A stretch of 64,000 nucleotides of DNA from Adiantum capillus-veneris (lineage: Eukaryota > Streptophyta > Polypodiopsida > Polypodiales > Pteridaceae): NCBI GenBank assembly GCA_014529385.2, contig CM043954.1, forward strand, positions 91,539,747 to 91,603,746. Direction: 5' to 3'. The translations under genes and the position numbers were made by a program. The notes beneath the pieces are model-generated. The model saw nothing but the letters and a program-made list of their open reading frames with translations, was not told the DNA's origin and searched no databases. Shown here piece by piece: positions 47,592 to 58,236 of the stretch. The stretch's first letter is position 1; every line of letters starts with the position of its first letter.

Positions 47592-47751
47592 TGTTGGGGG
47601 TACCATCGTAGCATAGCTCCAATGATCGACAAAATTATCAATCTGAAGGGATGAGCTACCCAGATAGGGCATGGAAACACTCACACGATTAGCGATCTAA
47701 TCATGGCAACACGGATGGTGACTCTATGAGGTGAGCTTCTCGGTCTATGGA
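47592..47751 (-). repeat. 5' LTR of element D, truncated
   Basis: It matches the first 160 bases of the C and D LTRs, ending at GGTCTATGGA, then changes to unrelated sequence. The break could be a deletion or a further insertion starting TGTAATGTACCC at 47754. Confidence 0.82.
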
Positions 47752-48166
47752 CGTGTAATGTACCCAACATTTTTCACTAAAAGTATTTCATTTACTTTGC
47801 AAATATTTAAGGTTTGCATTTTATTAATTCAATTTAGAGCATTCTAATGGAACGATCCGATTGAAAATTGGACTCTAGAACTACTAATTATGACCCTTAT
47901 TCACTTGAAAACAATAGGCTGATGGAAAACTTAAGCCTCAAGACTGTATCAAAGATAGGAGTTGATCTTTTAGGAAAGAGAGAGCAATTTTAGGAAAGAA
48001 AGAGAGGAGGAGCTTAGTTTAGAGCACTTTTCTTGGAATCCAAGCTTCATCTAAGAGGTTCAAAATGGCACATCGAAATCCATGTCCGCAAAAAAAAAAA
48101 GAACCATGAACGTACACGAACTTATCTCTCTTTGCTTTCCTCTATTCTTAGTTGGTCTTGAGAGCC

Positions 48167-48175
48167 TATATAAAA
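48167..48175 (+). promoter_or_regulatory. TATA box candidate
   Basis: TATATAAAA in AGAGCCTATATAAAAACCCC, followed by a CT-rich leader and an ATG 240 bases on. This is a typical plant core promoter layout, but it may belong to an LTR. Confidence 0.55.
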
Positions 48176-48269
48176 ACCCCTCTCCCTTCACTTTGATGAG
48201 ACACAGACACACACTCTTAGAAGTGGAAGCTCTTTTATGTTGACGTCGGAGTTACCTTCTCTCCCTCAA

Positions 48270-48283
<14 letters not shown>

Positions 48284-48317
<34 letters not shown>
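48284..48317. repeat. (CT)n microsatellite in a probable 5' leader
   Basis: About 16 CT units between the TATA box and the ATG at 48418. Confidence 0.9.
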
Positions 48318-48320
<3 letters not shown>

Positions 48321-48417
48321 CTCTTACCTTCAAGCCATCTCCATCTCCATCTCCCTCTCTACCATCGTCGGTTCTTGAGCTCTCTCTCTCTCTTTCCTTT
48401 TTCTCTTTCGTGATACG

Positions 48418-48807
48418 ATGGCCCCAAAGCAAGTGACTCAAAGCTCGAAGGACACTCATGTCGCTCCACCTCTAAGAAAGGTGCACAGGAAGGCATCAAC
48501 TACTCCAAATGTTGCTTAAGCAAAGGTATTGGTTGTGGAAGAAGTCAAAGCCGTCCAACCTCAAATACGAGAGGTAATCGAACGTGTCGATGATCCGATA
48601 AGACAAATTTATAGTTTTGCATTTCTATTCATGTTGACTTGGAAAGCTAAGCATAGGGAATCCCTTAAGCTGTCAAGAAACGTGATTCTATCACAAGAAA
48701 CAAGCATATGTTTTCACAAATTACTGAAAGAATTGTTCGACAAATTTTCATTGTTTGTTAAATGTTATTGCTTAATAAATTGTTATTGCTTGATAAGTTG
48801 TTACTAA
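48418..48807 (+). pseudogene. Short unknown reading frame behind the promoter-like segment
   Basis: The ATG at 48418 opens MAPKQVTQSSKDTHVAPPL, basic and Ser/Thr-rich. A TAA stops it at 48517, but the same frame continues (KVLVVEEVKAVQPQIREVIERVDD) to 48807. Its last part falls in short repeats (TGTTATTGCTTAATAAAT-like, 48763-48815). AAG|GTA at 48523 could be a splice donor just after the stop. It could be the start of a retroelement gag or a host exon. I recognise no family. Confidence 0.3.
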
Positions 48808-49525
48808 TTGATATGAATAATTGGTTAATCATGTTCGAAGAATCATTTAAAAAGAAGAATTCTTGAAAGAATATCTCTTGTTGTTCCTCCTGGGTAGCGA
48901 GATGATTCCGCGGTTAGCGGAGATTAAGTTGATGTTATCACTTCTCTTTTTGTTCCTCGCGGGTAGCGGGATGCCTCGTGGTTAGCGAGATGGGAAGGTT
49001 GTGCAATTTGTGGATTAGTGAATAAATCCTTTGCAAAGGCTCTGTTGGTTAGACAGAGAAAGTCCGCGGGTAGAGACAAACTTTATGAAAGCCAACGAAA
49101 AACTTGACTAGCTATAGCACTTAGCGAGCGATATGTTTACTTTGCCAAAGTTAGAAAAGGTGAGAGAGAGGAATATCTCTAGAGTGTACTGAAGGGGGGG
49201 AAGGGGGAGGAGATCTTGCAAAAAGAGGTTAACACCAAACCTGTTTCACAATTAGCTCTTCAGTGGTGTCAACCATACAAGAGGAGTAGGAGGGATTAAA
49301 TAGGTATCCACGTGAGAGAGGAGGGGTTCCCAAGGTGGTAGGTATAGGGTTTAAAGAGGAGGAGGCCTCTTTAATAGAGGAGAATTAGCTCTTTAAATGG
49401 GGTAGGAAAAGGAGGGAAAGAGGGACGTTTAAAGAGTGTTTACTAGGGGGTACAAAGAGAAAGGAACTATGACAAAAACATTTATGCTGAAAAGGAGGGT
49501 AGTAGGGGGGGACTATGACCAAAAA
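48808..49525. other. Intergenic segment with GGTTAGCG-type repeats and G-rich tracts
   Basis: 48890-49080 repeats GGGTAGCGAGATG / GGTTAGCGGAGAT words about five times. 49190-49555 is G-rich with a duplicated AAAAGGAGGGTAGTAGGGGGGG. It may include the 3' untranslated part of the Penelope-like element to its right. Confidence 0.55.
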
Positions 49526-49555
49526 TTAATGGAGGAAAAGGAGGGTAGTAGGGGG

Positions 49556-49590
<35 letters not shown>

Positions 49591-51068
49591 GTTTAAGGAA
49601 TGAACAGGGGAGGCAAGGAAAAAGGGGAGTGGGGTTCTTTTTCGAGAGAACATTGCCCAGATTAGGTGCATTTAGCCAACAGATGACCAGTTTGGAAATA
49701 GGGGGGAGTTTGGATTTTTTTACAAGAAGATTAGAAAGAGGTTGGTTAATGGAGCGACCTAAGTTGAGTTTGCGTCTGAAGGGTGAAAAGGAAATTTTGA
49801 CAATGGAAGGTTGGGCATTCTTGTGGTTACCCTTTAAAAGGAGAGAGGGCCTAGATGCATAGGTTACATAAAGAAAGCACGCTTTCAAAAAAGGTGCAGG
49901 GTATCCTTTGGCCCTCAGCCGATAGAACAAGAGGTTGCGAATAGAAATAAAACCCTCAAGTGAGTTTTCCCTAATGATATACCTCTTGAGCTCCGATAAA
50001 ACAAAGGCAATTTTCTAGTGGGTAGGGTGCCAAGATTGCCATGGGATGTAGTTGTAAGAGTTAAGAGGTTTTTGGTGGCAATGAGTGTCCAAAATCCCTT
50101 TAGAGGAAAAGGAGGGCCCTTTAAAAAAGTGTATGTCCAAAATAAAAGCTTCCTGGGAGGAGATGAATTAAGGGAGTGATCATATATGCTCTTGGAGAGG
50201 ATGTCCATACTCAAGGAAGTGCTTTTCTAAGCCGACAGGGGGGGCCATCCCACACTCCAAAAGCATCGTCTATGAACCTTAAAGTATAGGAGAGAAGGGG
50301 AAGAGACAAGGTTCCCGCCTTCTTCCAAAGAGCAAAGAAAAAGACATGCATATACCACCGCAAAATTGGACCCCATAGGGGTTCCTTTAACCTGATGCCA
50401 AAACTTTCCTTTGAAAGAGATGTAGTGATGGTTGAGAATGAGAGAGACAAGGGATAGAATGAAGTTGACTTTGGGATATGGAAAGAGACCTAGAATAGAG
50501 CTTTTCATAGCATTAAGCCCTTCCTGGATAGGAATGCTAGGGTACAGGGATTCTATGTCAAAGGCAAAGAGAGTGACATGGGGGGAGGAGGGGATAGAGA
50601 CCACCACTTCGGGGAATTTTCTAGGATATAACCCTTGTAGGAACAAATGGGGTAGCCTACAAGGATAGGTTTATGAATTTTGGGTAAAAGGAAGAAGGGA
50701 CAAGGTTTGGGAGGGGCATGAGAAGAGGTGAGGATAAACGCTCTCTCTTTGGAAGGTAGGAGATGAAAGTTTGTAACAATGGCAAAAAGAGTGGATTGAA
50801 CAAAAGGCAAAGGAGGGGTAGAGATGAGAGACTAGGTGAGAGGGTCCAAGAGATGGCATAGTACTTCTTTATTGTACCAAGATTGGGAGAGAATGACGGG
50901 GCCAAGGTTCTTGTCAGCCGGTTTAATTAAAATTTTATGATCATTTTTAAGGGAAGAAATGGCGTCCAACAAGAAGGTTTTGGGAAGGAAAGGAGAAGAA
51001 AGATTAAGGAGGGGTTTTAAATGTGAGAAAGTACAATCAAAGGCAAGCCTCAAGAGGGAGGGTTCCAA
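49526..51068 (-). pseudogene. Reverse transcriptase of a Penelope-like element (PLE)
   Basis: Minus strand, spread over several frames. ILIKPADKNLGPVIL (about 50924) and FFLLPKIHKP (about 50690) are PLE-specific segments before the core. Next come FAFDIESLYPSIP (about 50562, catalytic Asp of motif A), KGTPMGSNFAVVYA (about 50388) and RFIDDAF (about 50280, catalytic pair). The thumb-side hallmark is KPLNSYNYIPWQSWHP (about 50070), then RLRAKGYPAPFL (about 49920) and YVTYASRPSLL. LTR retrotransposon RTs lack the KPADK and HKP segments, so PLE is the best fit. No GIY-YIG nuclease is seen after the RT, where most PLEs have it. At least five frame breaks. A 31-G run interrupts the C-terminus. Confidence 0.87.
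49559..49589. repeat. Run of 31 G
   Basis: A homopolymer at the 3' end of the PLE coding part (poly-proline when read on the minus strand), flanked by more G-tracts. Strong G-quadruplex potential. Confidence 0.9.
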
Positions 51069-51239
51069 GAGGGATTAGGGAGAGAAAAGGAAGGAGTGAG
51101 AGGGAGCACATTATTGAAAAAAAAATTGAGTTGTATGCTTCTCTCGAGGTTGGAGTATGCTCCGAAGATAGAAGAAGAAGGTGGAGGAGGGGAGGGGGGA
51201 TGGTAGTTGAGTTCTAGGCCTAAAACTCTACGCTCCAAC

Positions 51240-51299
<60 letters not shown>

Positions 51300-52587
51300 G
51301 CTAGGTTGTGAACGGAGAGGTTAGAAATCTTATGCTCTAAAGTAAAAAGTGTTTTTTTACCCAAGGCTAAGATTTTGTAGACATGGGGGTTGGTGAGGGG
51401 GAGCCAATACTTAGAACTTTTTCTATAATTGTGGCAACAGGGGAAGAAAAAAGGAGTTACATGGAGGAGAGATCCAAAGGTAAGGAAAGAGAGGGGTTTG
51501 GGAGAAGAGAAAGTGGACCCAAGTGGAAGGGTGCTCAAGGCCTATTTCTTCCTCCTCCATTGCAAGTTTTTTGAAATTCTAGGTTTAGAAGGGAGACTAT
51601 GCTTTGGGTGGGGATGTTGAGGGTGAGGGAAAGGGGTGGAAGAGGAAGAAGAGCCCAGAGGATAAATAGGTGTTTTCAAAAGGGGAGGGATATAGGTGAG
51701 GTTGGGAGAGGGGGGAGGAGGAAAAAGGGGGCTCTTGGAGGAGGAGATCAATGGCGGTTTACAAGGGGTGTAGGAGGAAGAGAGGATCCCCGGGGAGGAG
51801 GGTTTAGGTTTTTTGAAAGGTTGATAAAAACCCTCTTCATGAGAGGCTCTTGCCAAAGGGAGGGGTTTTTTATTGTGGACTACACGATGGGAGTTTTTAA
51901 GGTTAGAAGGACTCTTTGGGGGAGGTGAGAGAAGGTTCTTCATTTGAGTGGTATCCTCATGATGCACCAATTCACCCACCGTTTCTTCCTTGGGTAGAGA
52001 TTCCGCTTCATCCAAAATGGTAGCTTGAGTCCTCTTCCTTGCATTATGGGCCGCCGTGTTTAAGGAAGAGGCCAAATGGGTTTGGAGGATTTTATTTTAA
52101 AGTTGAGCATCAAACTCATGTAGCGAGGAAAGCTTCCAAGAGAGGAGTTGATTGGCCCATGTCAAGGGTTAGACTCTTGGAAAAGAGATGGAGGCAAGCT
52201 TCTTGGTGAGGTCAAGGAGCCTCTCTTCAACTATGTCGCGGTAAGAATCAAAGCTTTTTTGAAGGTTGTTGACAAGAATACCTTGGGTGTGAATGTAGGC
52301 TTGGGTGCAATCCAATTGGAATTGGATGTTAAGAGCTTCTATTTTGGCACTCAAGAGTGCTTGTGCTTGAGAGTCCTCTAGGGAGATGCGGGAAGGCTTC
52401 ATACAAAAACTAAGGGGTATTTTTGGTTGGCGAGAAGATTTTGCAAATAAGTGAGGTGCGAAGAGGCTTTGTGGAGCTTATGGTTAAGGGTTTTGAACTC
52501 CACTAAAGAGAGTGTAACAATTTTGTCAAATTCCAAGGGCTTGTTGATGGCGTTAAGAATGGGTAGAGTTTCAATAGGCGGGTTCAT
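51050..52587 (-). pseudogene. N-terminal region of the Penelope-like element
   Basis: Begins at the ATG at 52587 (MNPPIETLPILNAINKPL), then a frameshift at an ATGA overlap (52399-52402). The helical segment to about 52170 (EDSQAQALLSAKIEALNIQFQL, YRDIVEERLLDLTKKL) has coiled-coil character. From 52075 the frame is basic, then very rich in Ser and Pro (PPPPSPNLTYIPPLL). A (GA)n run at 51243-51294 reads as Ser-Leu repeats. PLE proteins carry a variable N-terminal extension before RT, so this fits, but no GIY-YIG motif (permuted PLE type) is visible here either. The 5' boundary is unknown; an LTR starts at 52632. Confidence 0.6.
51243..51294. repeat. (GA)26 microsatellite
   Basis: About 26 uninterrupted GA units inside the PLE N-terminal region. 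Confidence 0.93.
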
Positions 52588-52631
52588 GGCTAGGGATGGG
52601 CCAAAAGTGAAGGAAGAGGAGTTTGGGGGAA

Positions 52632-53025
52632 TGTTAGCAGCAAGCTAACACAGACACCATTTTTCGGAGTTCTCTTTGTAAAACATTTATTATTTTGATA
52701 AATCGGAAATATTGTAACTCCTATTTTCTCGGATAAACTCTGTAATTAACGAGCCGGAGCTACAAGCTTCCAGATTATAGCAGCCAGTCATTACCCAACT
52801 TTGGTAGAACTCCAGATTATTAGTTTTGACCACCCAACAACCTTAGCTAAGGTATAAAAGCCAATTTTTGTAAGTTTTTAATAAGTTTTGGATAAGAAAT
52901 ACACAGCGTGAGCTAACGGTGCTCACTCCTCTCCTTCTCGCGCTTCCTACTCTCTCCCCGGTTGTCACATTGCGATTGCGTTTGTTGCATTACAACCGTA
53001 GGTAAGAGCTCTACACATTATGTCA
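52632..53025 (+). repeat. LTR of element I
   Basis: It starts TGTTAGCAGCAAGCTAACA, itself an inverted repeat, contains GGTATAAAAG (TATA at 52853) and ends near TATGTCA shortly before a TGGCG-type primer site. No second copy is in the window, so the ends are inferred from TG...CA and the primer site. About 394 bases. Confidence 0.55.
52853..52859 (+). promoter_or_regulatory. TATA box in the LTR of element I
   Basis: TATAAAA about 170 bases before the LTR end, a normal place for an LTR promoter. Confidence 0.5.
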
Positions 53026-53030
53026 TAGAT

Positions 53031-53050
53031 TTTGGCGTCGCCGACCCGCG
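53031..53050 (+). other. Primer binding site candidate of element I
   Basis: TTTGGCGTCGCCGACCCGCG, a few bases after the LTR. It resembles the TTGGCG... sites of Athila/Tat-type elements but does not match the usual TGGCGCC sequence. Confidence 0.45.
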
Positions 53051-55504
53051 GCCTAATTTCATCATAACTAGAAATTTACACTTTTAAATCAAAAACTAAG
53101 CATAGGTGAGGTATTGGGGCATCATTGCTAAGCATCTAGATGCATTCTGAGTTGAAAACGACTAGGTCAAAAATCCACTGCTGTTAATAATTGCGATTTT
53201 GGAACTTAACCTAAAGTGGGATTTGAGACCATAAGCGTGTGTGCTTAGGTCTTATAAACTTGTCCTAGAAGTTTTATTACATTTGGATGTCATTTGATGC
53301 TGTAATGGATGTGATTTGTTTGCCGATGAGCGATTAGCTTTTGGTGATTTCAGTCACTTGAGTGTAGCCTGAGTTAGATGCGAGTTGATAGTTGTTTTTT
53401 TAGAGATTGACAACGTCTTGTAGCCTCTATGCACTAGTTGAGTCAGCTTCATCCCATGGTTTGACAAATTAATCGTGGTTCTCGCTAATACTGTAATAAG
53501 ATAGGATGGTGAGGTTAGATATGCATCCCACATTTGACGTCGTTGCCAGAGATTGAAGAGACCTAAACTAGGTAAAAACACGTGCGTCTTGTGTAGTTGT
53601 CCTTTAACTTCCTTTAGGTTCACCTAGAGTTCAAAAATTTCTTTTAGTAACCGCATAGCTTAAGATTGTCGTCTTTTGCTGTGTAGAGGTAGCTTGGAAG
53701 TAATCGTACTTGTTGAGTGCCTTTAGGATTGTAGGATTGTAGAATTAAATTAGGATTTTGAGATTGATTGGTAGACGAGACAAGTTTTAAGATCAGTGCT
53801 CAGAAAAGCATAAAACACAAGAAAACGAGTGTTTGTGGACACTTTTCACAACCCCATTGCATGAGAATCTAGGAGTAGGGTAAGTAGGATCCGAGGTGGA
53901 TTTCAGAACATTGCTCTCTCTGAAAGAATCAAGTGTGAGTTGTTATTGGAAGTTGTAGAATTTCACGTCTACGGCTAGAAATAGCTCGAAAAGACTCAAA
54001 ACCACTCAATCCGACTAGAGAGTAAGTGTAAGAGTTGTCTGAACCAGTTGGCAAGCTCAAGGACACTTCGAGGTAAAAATTTAAAGAATTGATCAAAACT
54101 CAGATTATTTACTTTTTCTTGACATTTTAGGTCAAATTAAGTTTTGACTTAATTCATGGGCTTAAAATATCTCATATAAGGACTGTCTTTGAAAAAATTG
54201 CAAAAAAGTGTTCATTTCAAGCCTAAAGTTAATAATCGTGATTATTAACTTTCTGCTCTAAATTGACCAAGATTCATACCATTGACTCATTGCATGTGTA
54301 CAAACAACTTTTGTAAAGGCCCAAGAGATTTGGATCACCAAATTGCTGCTAGTAGATGATGTGGGACAAACGATCGCGATCTTTGTACCTCTCCAGAATG
54401 TTGTGACAGTGATAGAATATGTTCCTGATAGTCCCCTGTAGCTCCCCTTCAAGTTTCGTGTGATTCCGATATGATTTGCATGGTGAACGGGTGTGATGAC
54501 TGTAGAGCTGTGTAGAAGGACATAGGCAGATTACTTGGCTTTAGTGTGATTGATTTGCTTGTAGAGTTAGTAGTTGCGTCTCTTCGAGTTCACTTCATTA
54601 GGGTTGACATCCTAGTGAGTTTCCATGCCTCATCCGAGTCGCTTCCCCTGTATCGATAATTTTATGTTGATGCTTGAGAGCTATCTATGGACGGCCGTCG
54701 CGGCGACCTGCAAACAATTGCAGATCCATGATCTCCACCCAAATCGGAGATCATATGTGGCAGTTATGGAAGGCCAAAAATCATAAAATTTTCCACCTCG
54801 TTTTTGGGGGGAAAAGTGCATCCTTTGACCACTCTTATACATCTCTTACACACGTACCATTATTGCACACATGGCGTACACCTATTCGTCAAAATATTAA
54901 TCACCCCTATAAGCTCATGGCAAATAAAGAAGCCCTCCTACACCCATCCTCTTCCTAATTGCAAGCCTCCATAGCCACGACCCTAACAAACAAACACTTC
55001 ATGACAGCCACTCTTCACAATCCTCACACAACGTATGACAATTTGCCAACATGGCGATTCCGACCTTGGCGGCTCCACCTAATCACATTTTTGCTAGTGT
55101 GGCCCTCCTTGCCCGTTTGGGAGCTCCACACAAGCGTCTGGTCCATTTTTACTCTTTTTTTTTGCTCGCATGGATGATGCAGATCGCCCCAAAAAATGTA
55201 CCTAACTTCCCCTCCCATGATCTCACCGGTGGAGCTTCTTTTAATCAATGTTGAGGGTGACTGACTAGGCAGTGCTTCACAATATAAAACACATAATGGC
55301 TCAAGAAAAAATAAATTACATCAACAAGGAGATTCCACCATGGAAAACCTGCACCTTGTTGCTCCATGACAATGCACAGAGTGTGTGTCTCCTCTCCTTC
55401 CCATAAACCTGCCCTCACACACAGTGGGTGTGTCCTCTCCTTCCCATAACCCTACCCTCACATACACACCTATTGTGCCTTCCCTTTGGCTCCACCTTGT
55501 CCCC
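53051..55504. other. Non-coding stretch, probably interior of element I and flank
   Basis: 2.45 kb without a convincing gene on either strand. 53040-54650 is evenly mixed sequence. 54680-55260 is richer in C on the plus strand (CACCCATCCTCTTCC, CCTTGGCGGCTCC). A roughly 55-base segment around TCCTCTCCTTCCCATAA is duplicated in tandem at 55385-55470. No second LTR of element I is seen. Confidence 0.5.
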
Positions 55505-55510
55505 GCATGT
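55505..55510. repeat. Target-site duplication of element H, left copy
   Basis: GCATGT, repeated at 59939-59944 directly after the right LTR. Confidence 0.7.
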
Positions 55511-56009
55511 TGTCATGCCGCTTTGCGGGCACGGTGAGAAAATGCAATACTGAACGGCATTTAGAAGTTTTTACCGAATTATGATTTATGCTAGGGTTTG
55601 ATTATGTCATCAAATCCTTGACATGTATGCTAACTGTGGTTTTCAAAGGCCAGAAAGGCTCTAGGAAGGCCTAAACAAGATGGCAAGACAAGCAGAGCTA
55701 CATAGAAAAAGATATGCCAGTGTGATGTTGGAATGCTTTGCAAATCCCCGAGGGATTTGACAAGTACAAGTGAATGATCAGAGATGATGTTTGTGGGTAA
55801 AGTTCAATTGCTCAAGTTGTGAATCCTATCGGTCTTTCTGATTTGGCAATCAGAGTCCTGAGTAGCAAGCTATGAGCTGTCAAAGTTGGGACGGGAGCCG
55901 GTTCCGGGGTGGCGGTTCAGGGGCGGAATAGTCGCATTGAGAGATGTGCCATCGAAGATTTTGGGTGGTTATAAATGTTCTTATGAGAAGTGTGTGAAGA
56001 ATCGGGTCT
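55511..56009 (+). repeat. 5' LTR of element H, last 13 bases missing
   Basis: It matches 59441-59925 with one 14-base length difference (an extra CGGTTCCGGGGTGG near 55900) and scattered changes. It stops at GGGTCT, where the right LTR continues with ACAGGAGCTGACA. Confidence 0.88.
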
Positions 56010-56098
56010 CTAATTTAACTTTAGAGAAAATAATGTATACCATTATATAAGTAACTCAAAGTTTTACATTATCGACTTATAGTGGTTTACAAAACTGC

Positions 56099-57060
56099 CT
56101 ATTGTTGTTGAGCTCTAGGATTACTAACTGTAGCCAAGCAAGTGGCTCTTTCATCTTCCTCGTTCATTAAGGTTGGTTCTCCTATGATTGCATAAGCTCT
56201 GGCGCCTCTTGCTCTTCCTCTACCTTGTCCTCCATTTCTACCTCCTCTTAGATTATCTCCTTGATTTTGAGAAATGGCTCTAACAGTAGTTCGAGGGTTT
56301 TTCTCTTCAGGACAGTTATTTCTATAGTACCCCATTTGATTGCATCCATAGCACCTAACGTTTGGGAAGGTCTGCTCCAAGTTTATCGCTGTAGCTAGTC
56401 CACGTTGTTGGTATCCTTGGTTGAAAGTCCCCCTGGCTCTTCCTCTAAAATTATTAAATCCATTATAGATTCTTATGGAGTTGGTTCCTTTGGATGCAAG
56501 AGGCTTAGCCCTGAGAAGGACATCCTGTATTGATGTAGGCCTCATGGCTTCGAGACGTGTACTCAAGGGTTTGTTGAGGCCTTGACAGAAACGGGCAATT
56601 TGTTGCTCCATGGCATCTGGGGAGCATAGCATCGTAAAGACACAAACTTGGTGTAGTACTCCTCTAATGAAATTCCTAGCTGGCGTAGACCAAAGAACTC
56701 GTTCATCTTGATAGCCTGATGTGCAGAAGGGAGATAACTTTCTTTGATTGCCTACTTCATTTTCTCCCAAGATGGACTACTCGTGGGATTATCTCTGCAG
56801 TGTTGCTTCCACCAAAGTTTGGTATCTCCGCTGAGATGAAACATACCCAACATTGTTTGGTTTTTCGAAGCAGTTCCTGTAGTTTAAAATAGTCGTCCAT
56901 AGCATCTAACCATGCATCGGCATCTCGTTCTAAATTGGGTCCCTCTCCCTTGAAAGTAGGGAGTTGAACTTGCTTTAGTAATAATTTCTTCTCTTGAGCA
57001 ACAGTGTAAAGGCTATTTACGCGAGTATTTCCCTGAGATTGAATTAGTGGAATTTAGTAC
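56099..57060 (-). pseudogene. Decayed gag in opposite orientation inside element H
   Basis: Minus strand, two frames. The first part (57060-56770) has LYTVAQEKKLLLKQV and WLDAMDDYFKL (one frame) and FHLSGDTKLWWKQH (another), the core of a Ty3/gypsy Gag. The open part to 56099 holds LRAKPLASKGTNS, an Arg/Gly-rich stretch and a zinc knuckle CYGCNQMGYYRNNC in which the usual His is Tyr. It ends with a stop at 56099, and no protease, RT or integrase follows in the 90 bases left, so it is a gag-only remnant or gag-only element. Confidence 0.8.
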
Positions 57061-57421
57061 TAGATGAAATCTATCTTACTTATGTTTTTAACTTATTTGC
57101 ACACAAGATGAAGACAATTGCCAAGCCATAAACAAAACTCCTTATAGCATACCCATGAGAACCATAGTATGTACAAGAGTTAATACAATCCATGAAGGTC
57201 CTACTATGTACAAGGGTGACGACAATCCTATACTAGAATCTTGTGGAGTTTGGGTGAATCAGATATAGGATCAAAATATACAACATCTTTTGGTCCATTA
57301 AAACTAGGGCCTACACCTATGGGCCTAATTCTACCTGGGTAAATTACTTTAGACACCTGATCAAACACCCACTGATTTTTTGATACTTGGACATCATTTA
57401 GGGTTTCCTCTGAATTCTCTT

Positions 57422-57870
57422 TTGGATTAGTTTGTTATTTTTCTCCTTTTATTTTCCACTAAAATTAGTGTAGTTCTGCTGAGATAATTAATTAAACTAA
57501 TTATCTGAGGCTAAGATAATTATCACGAGTTTCAAAAGATGTACTTTTTCTCTGCTAATTATCTCAAAGCATTTTGGATTAGTTTACTATTTTCCCCCTT
57601 TTATTTTTTCCTAAAACTAGTATAATTCTGCTGAGATAATTAGTTAAACTAATTATCTAAGGTTAAGATAATTATCACAAGTTTCATACAACATGATTTA
57701 CGTCTGATAATTATCTCAAAGTATTTTGGATTAATTTGATCATTTCCCCCTTTACTTTTCTCTTAAAAACAGTGTAATTCTGCTTAAATAATTATAAAAA
57801 TTACTCAAAAAATTACAAGATAATTTTTCTAGCATAATGACAGTCTAACACAGTTCTGATAATTATCTCA
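57422..57870. repeat. Tandem repeat, 152-bp unit, about 2.5 copies
   Basis: TTGGATTAG/TTGGATTAA at 57422, 57574 and 57726 start aligned units. The first two are closely alike, with GCTGAGATAATTAATTAAACTAATTATCT in variant forms; the third is degraded. Confidence 0.85.
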
Positions 57871-58228
57871 TCTTAATCTAAATTTAATTAGTATAATTAT
57901 CATTAATTTATGATTAAAATGAGTAATTTCAACCCTAATATGATATAATAATTAATTAAATTAGTATCCTTAAGCTTAATCACAATAATCAACAGAGAAT
58001 TTTGAATTAGGAGAAATTTTAGAGTATACATAGGTTTAATCTTCAATTAATGAAGAAAATTGTAAATAGGTTAACATAGTTTTACTAATTAAAAAAGGTT
58101 AGTGCTAATTACCATTGATTAACCAACTAGAGCTTTGCTCTCTAGTGATTTCTACGTAGAGGTCTCTCTAGATGAGAGAGAATGTACCAAGGCTCTGAGT
58201 CTCTTTGAAATTGTGAAGCAAGGGGTCA

Positions 58229-58236
58229 TATTTATA
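58229..58236 (-). promoter_or_regulatory. TATA box on the minus strand
   Basis: The minus strand reads CCTATAAATATGACCCC, about 1.2 kb upstream of the internal gag. Likely the LTR promoter of that element. Confidence 0.45.

Larger units (their letters stand above)
38431..47751 (-). mobile_element. Element D: second copy of the C-type non-autonomous LTR element, 5' LTR truncated
   Basis: Same LTR start (TGTTGGGGGTACC), same TGGCGCC primer site, same order of leader blocks and same unknown gene as element C, on the minus strand. The left (3') LTR is whole. The right (5') LTR stops after 160 bases at 47751, where unrelated sequence starts. Compared with C it keeps a protease-like segment that C has lost, but has more frameshifts. 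Confidence 0.83.

Noticed and set aside
49340-49370. Possible telomeric repeat (TAGGGTTTA) near the PLE 3' end
   Set aside because: A single unit only; nuclease-deficient PLEs at telomeres would be expected to show several tandem units.
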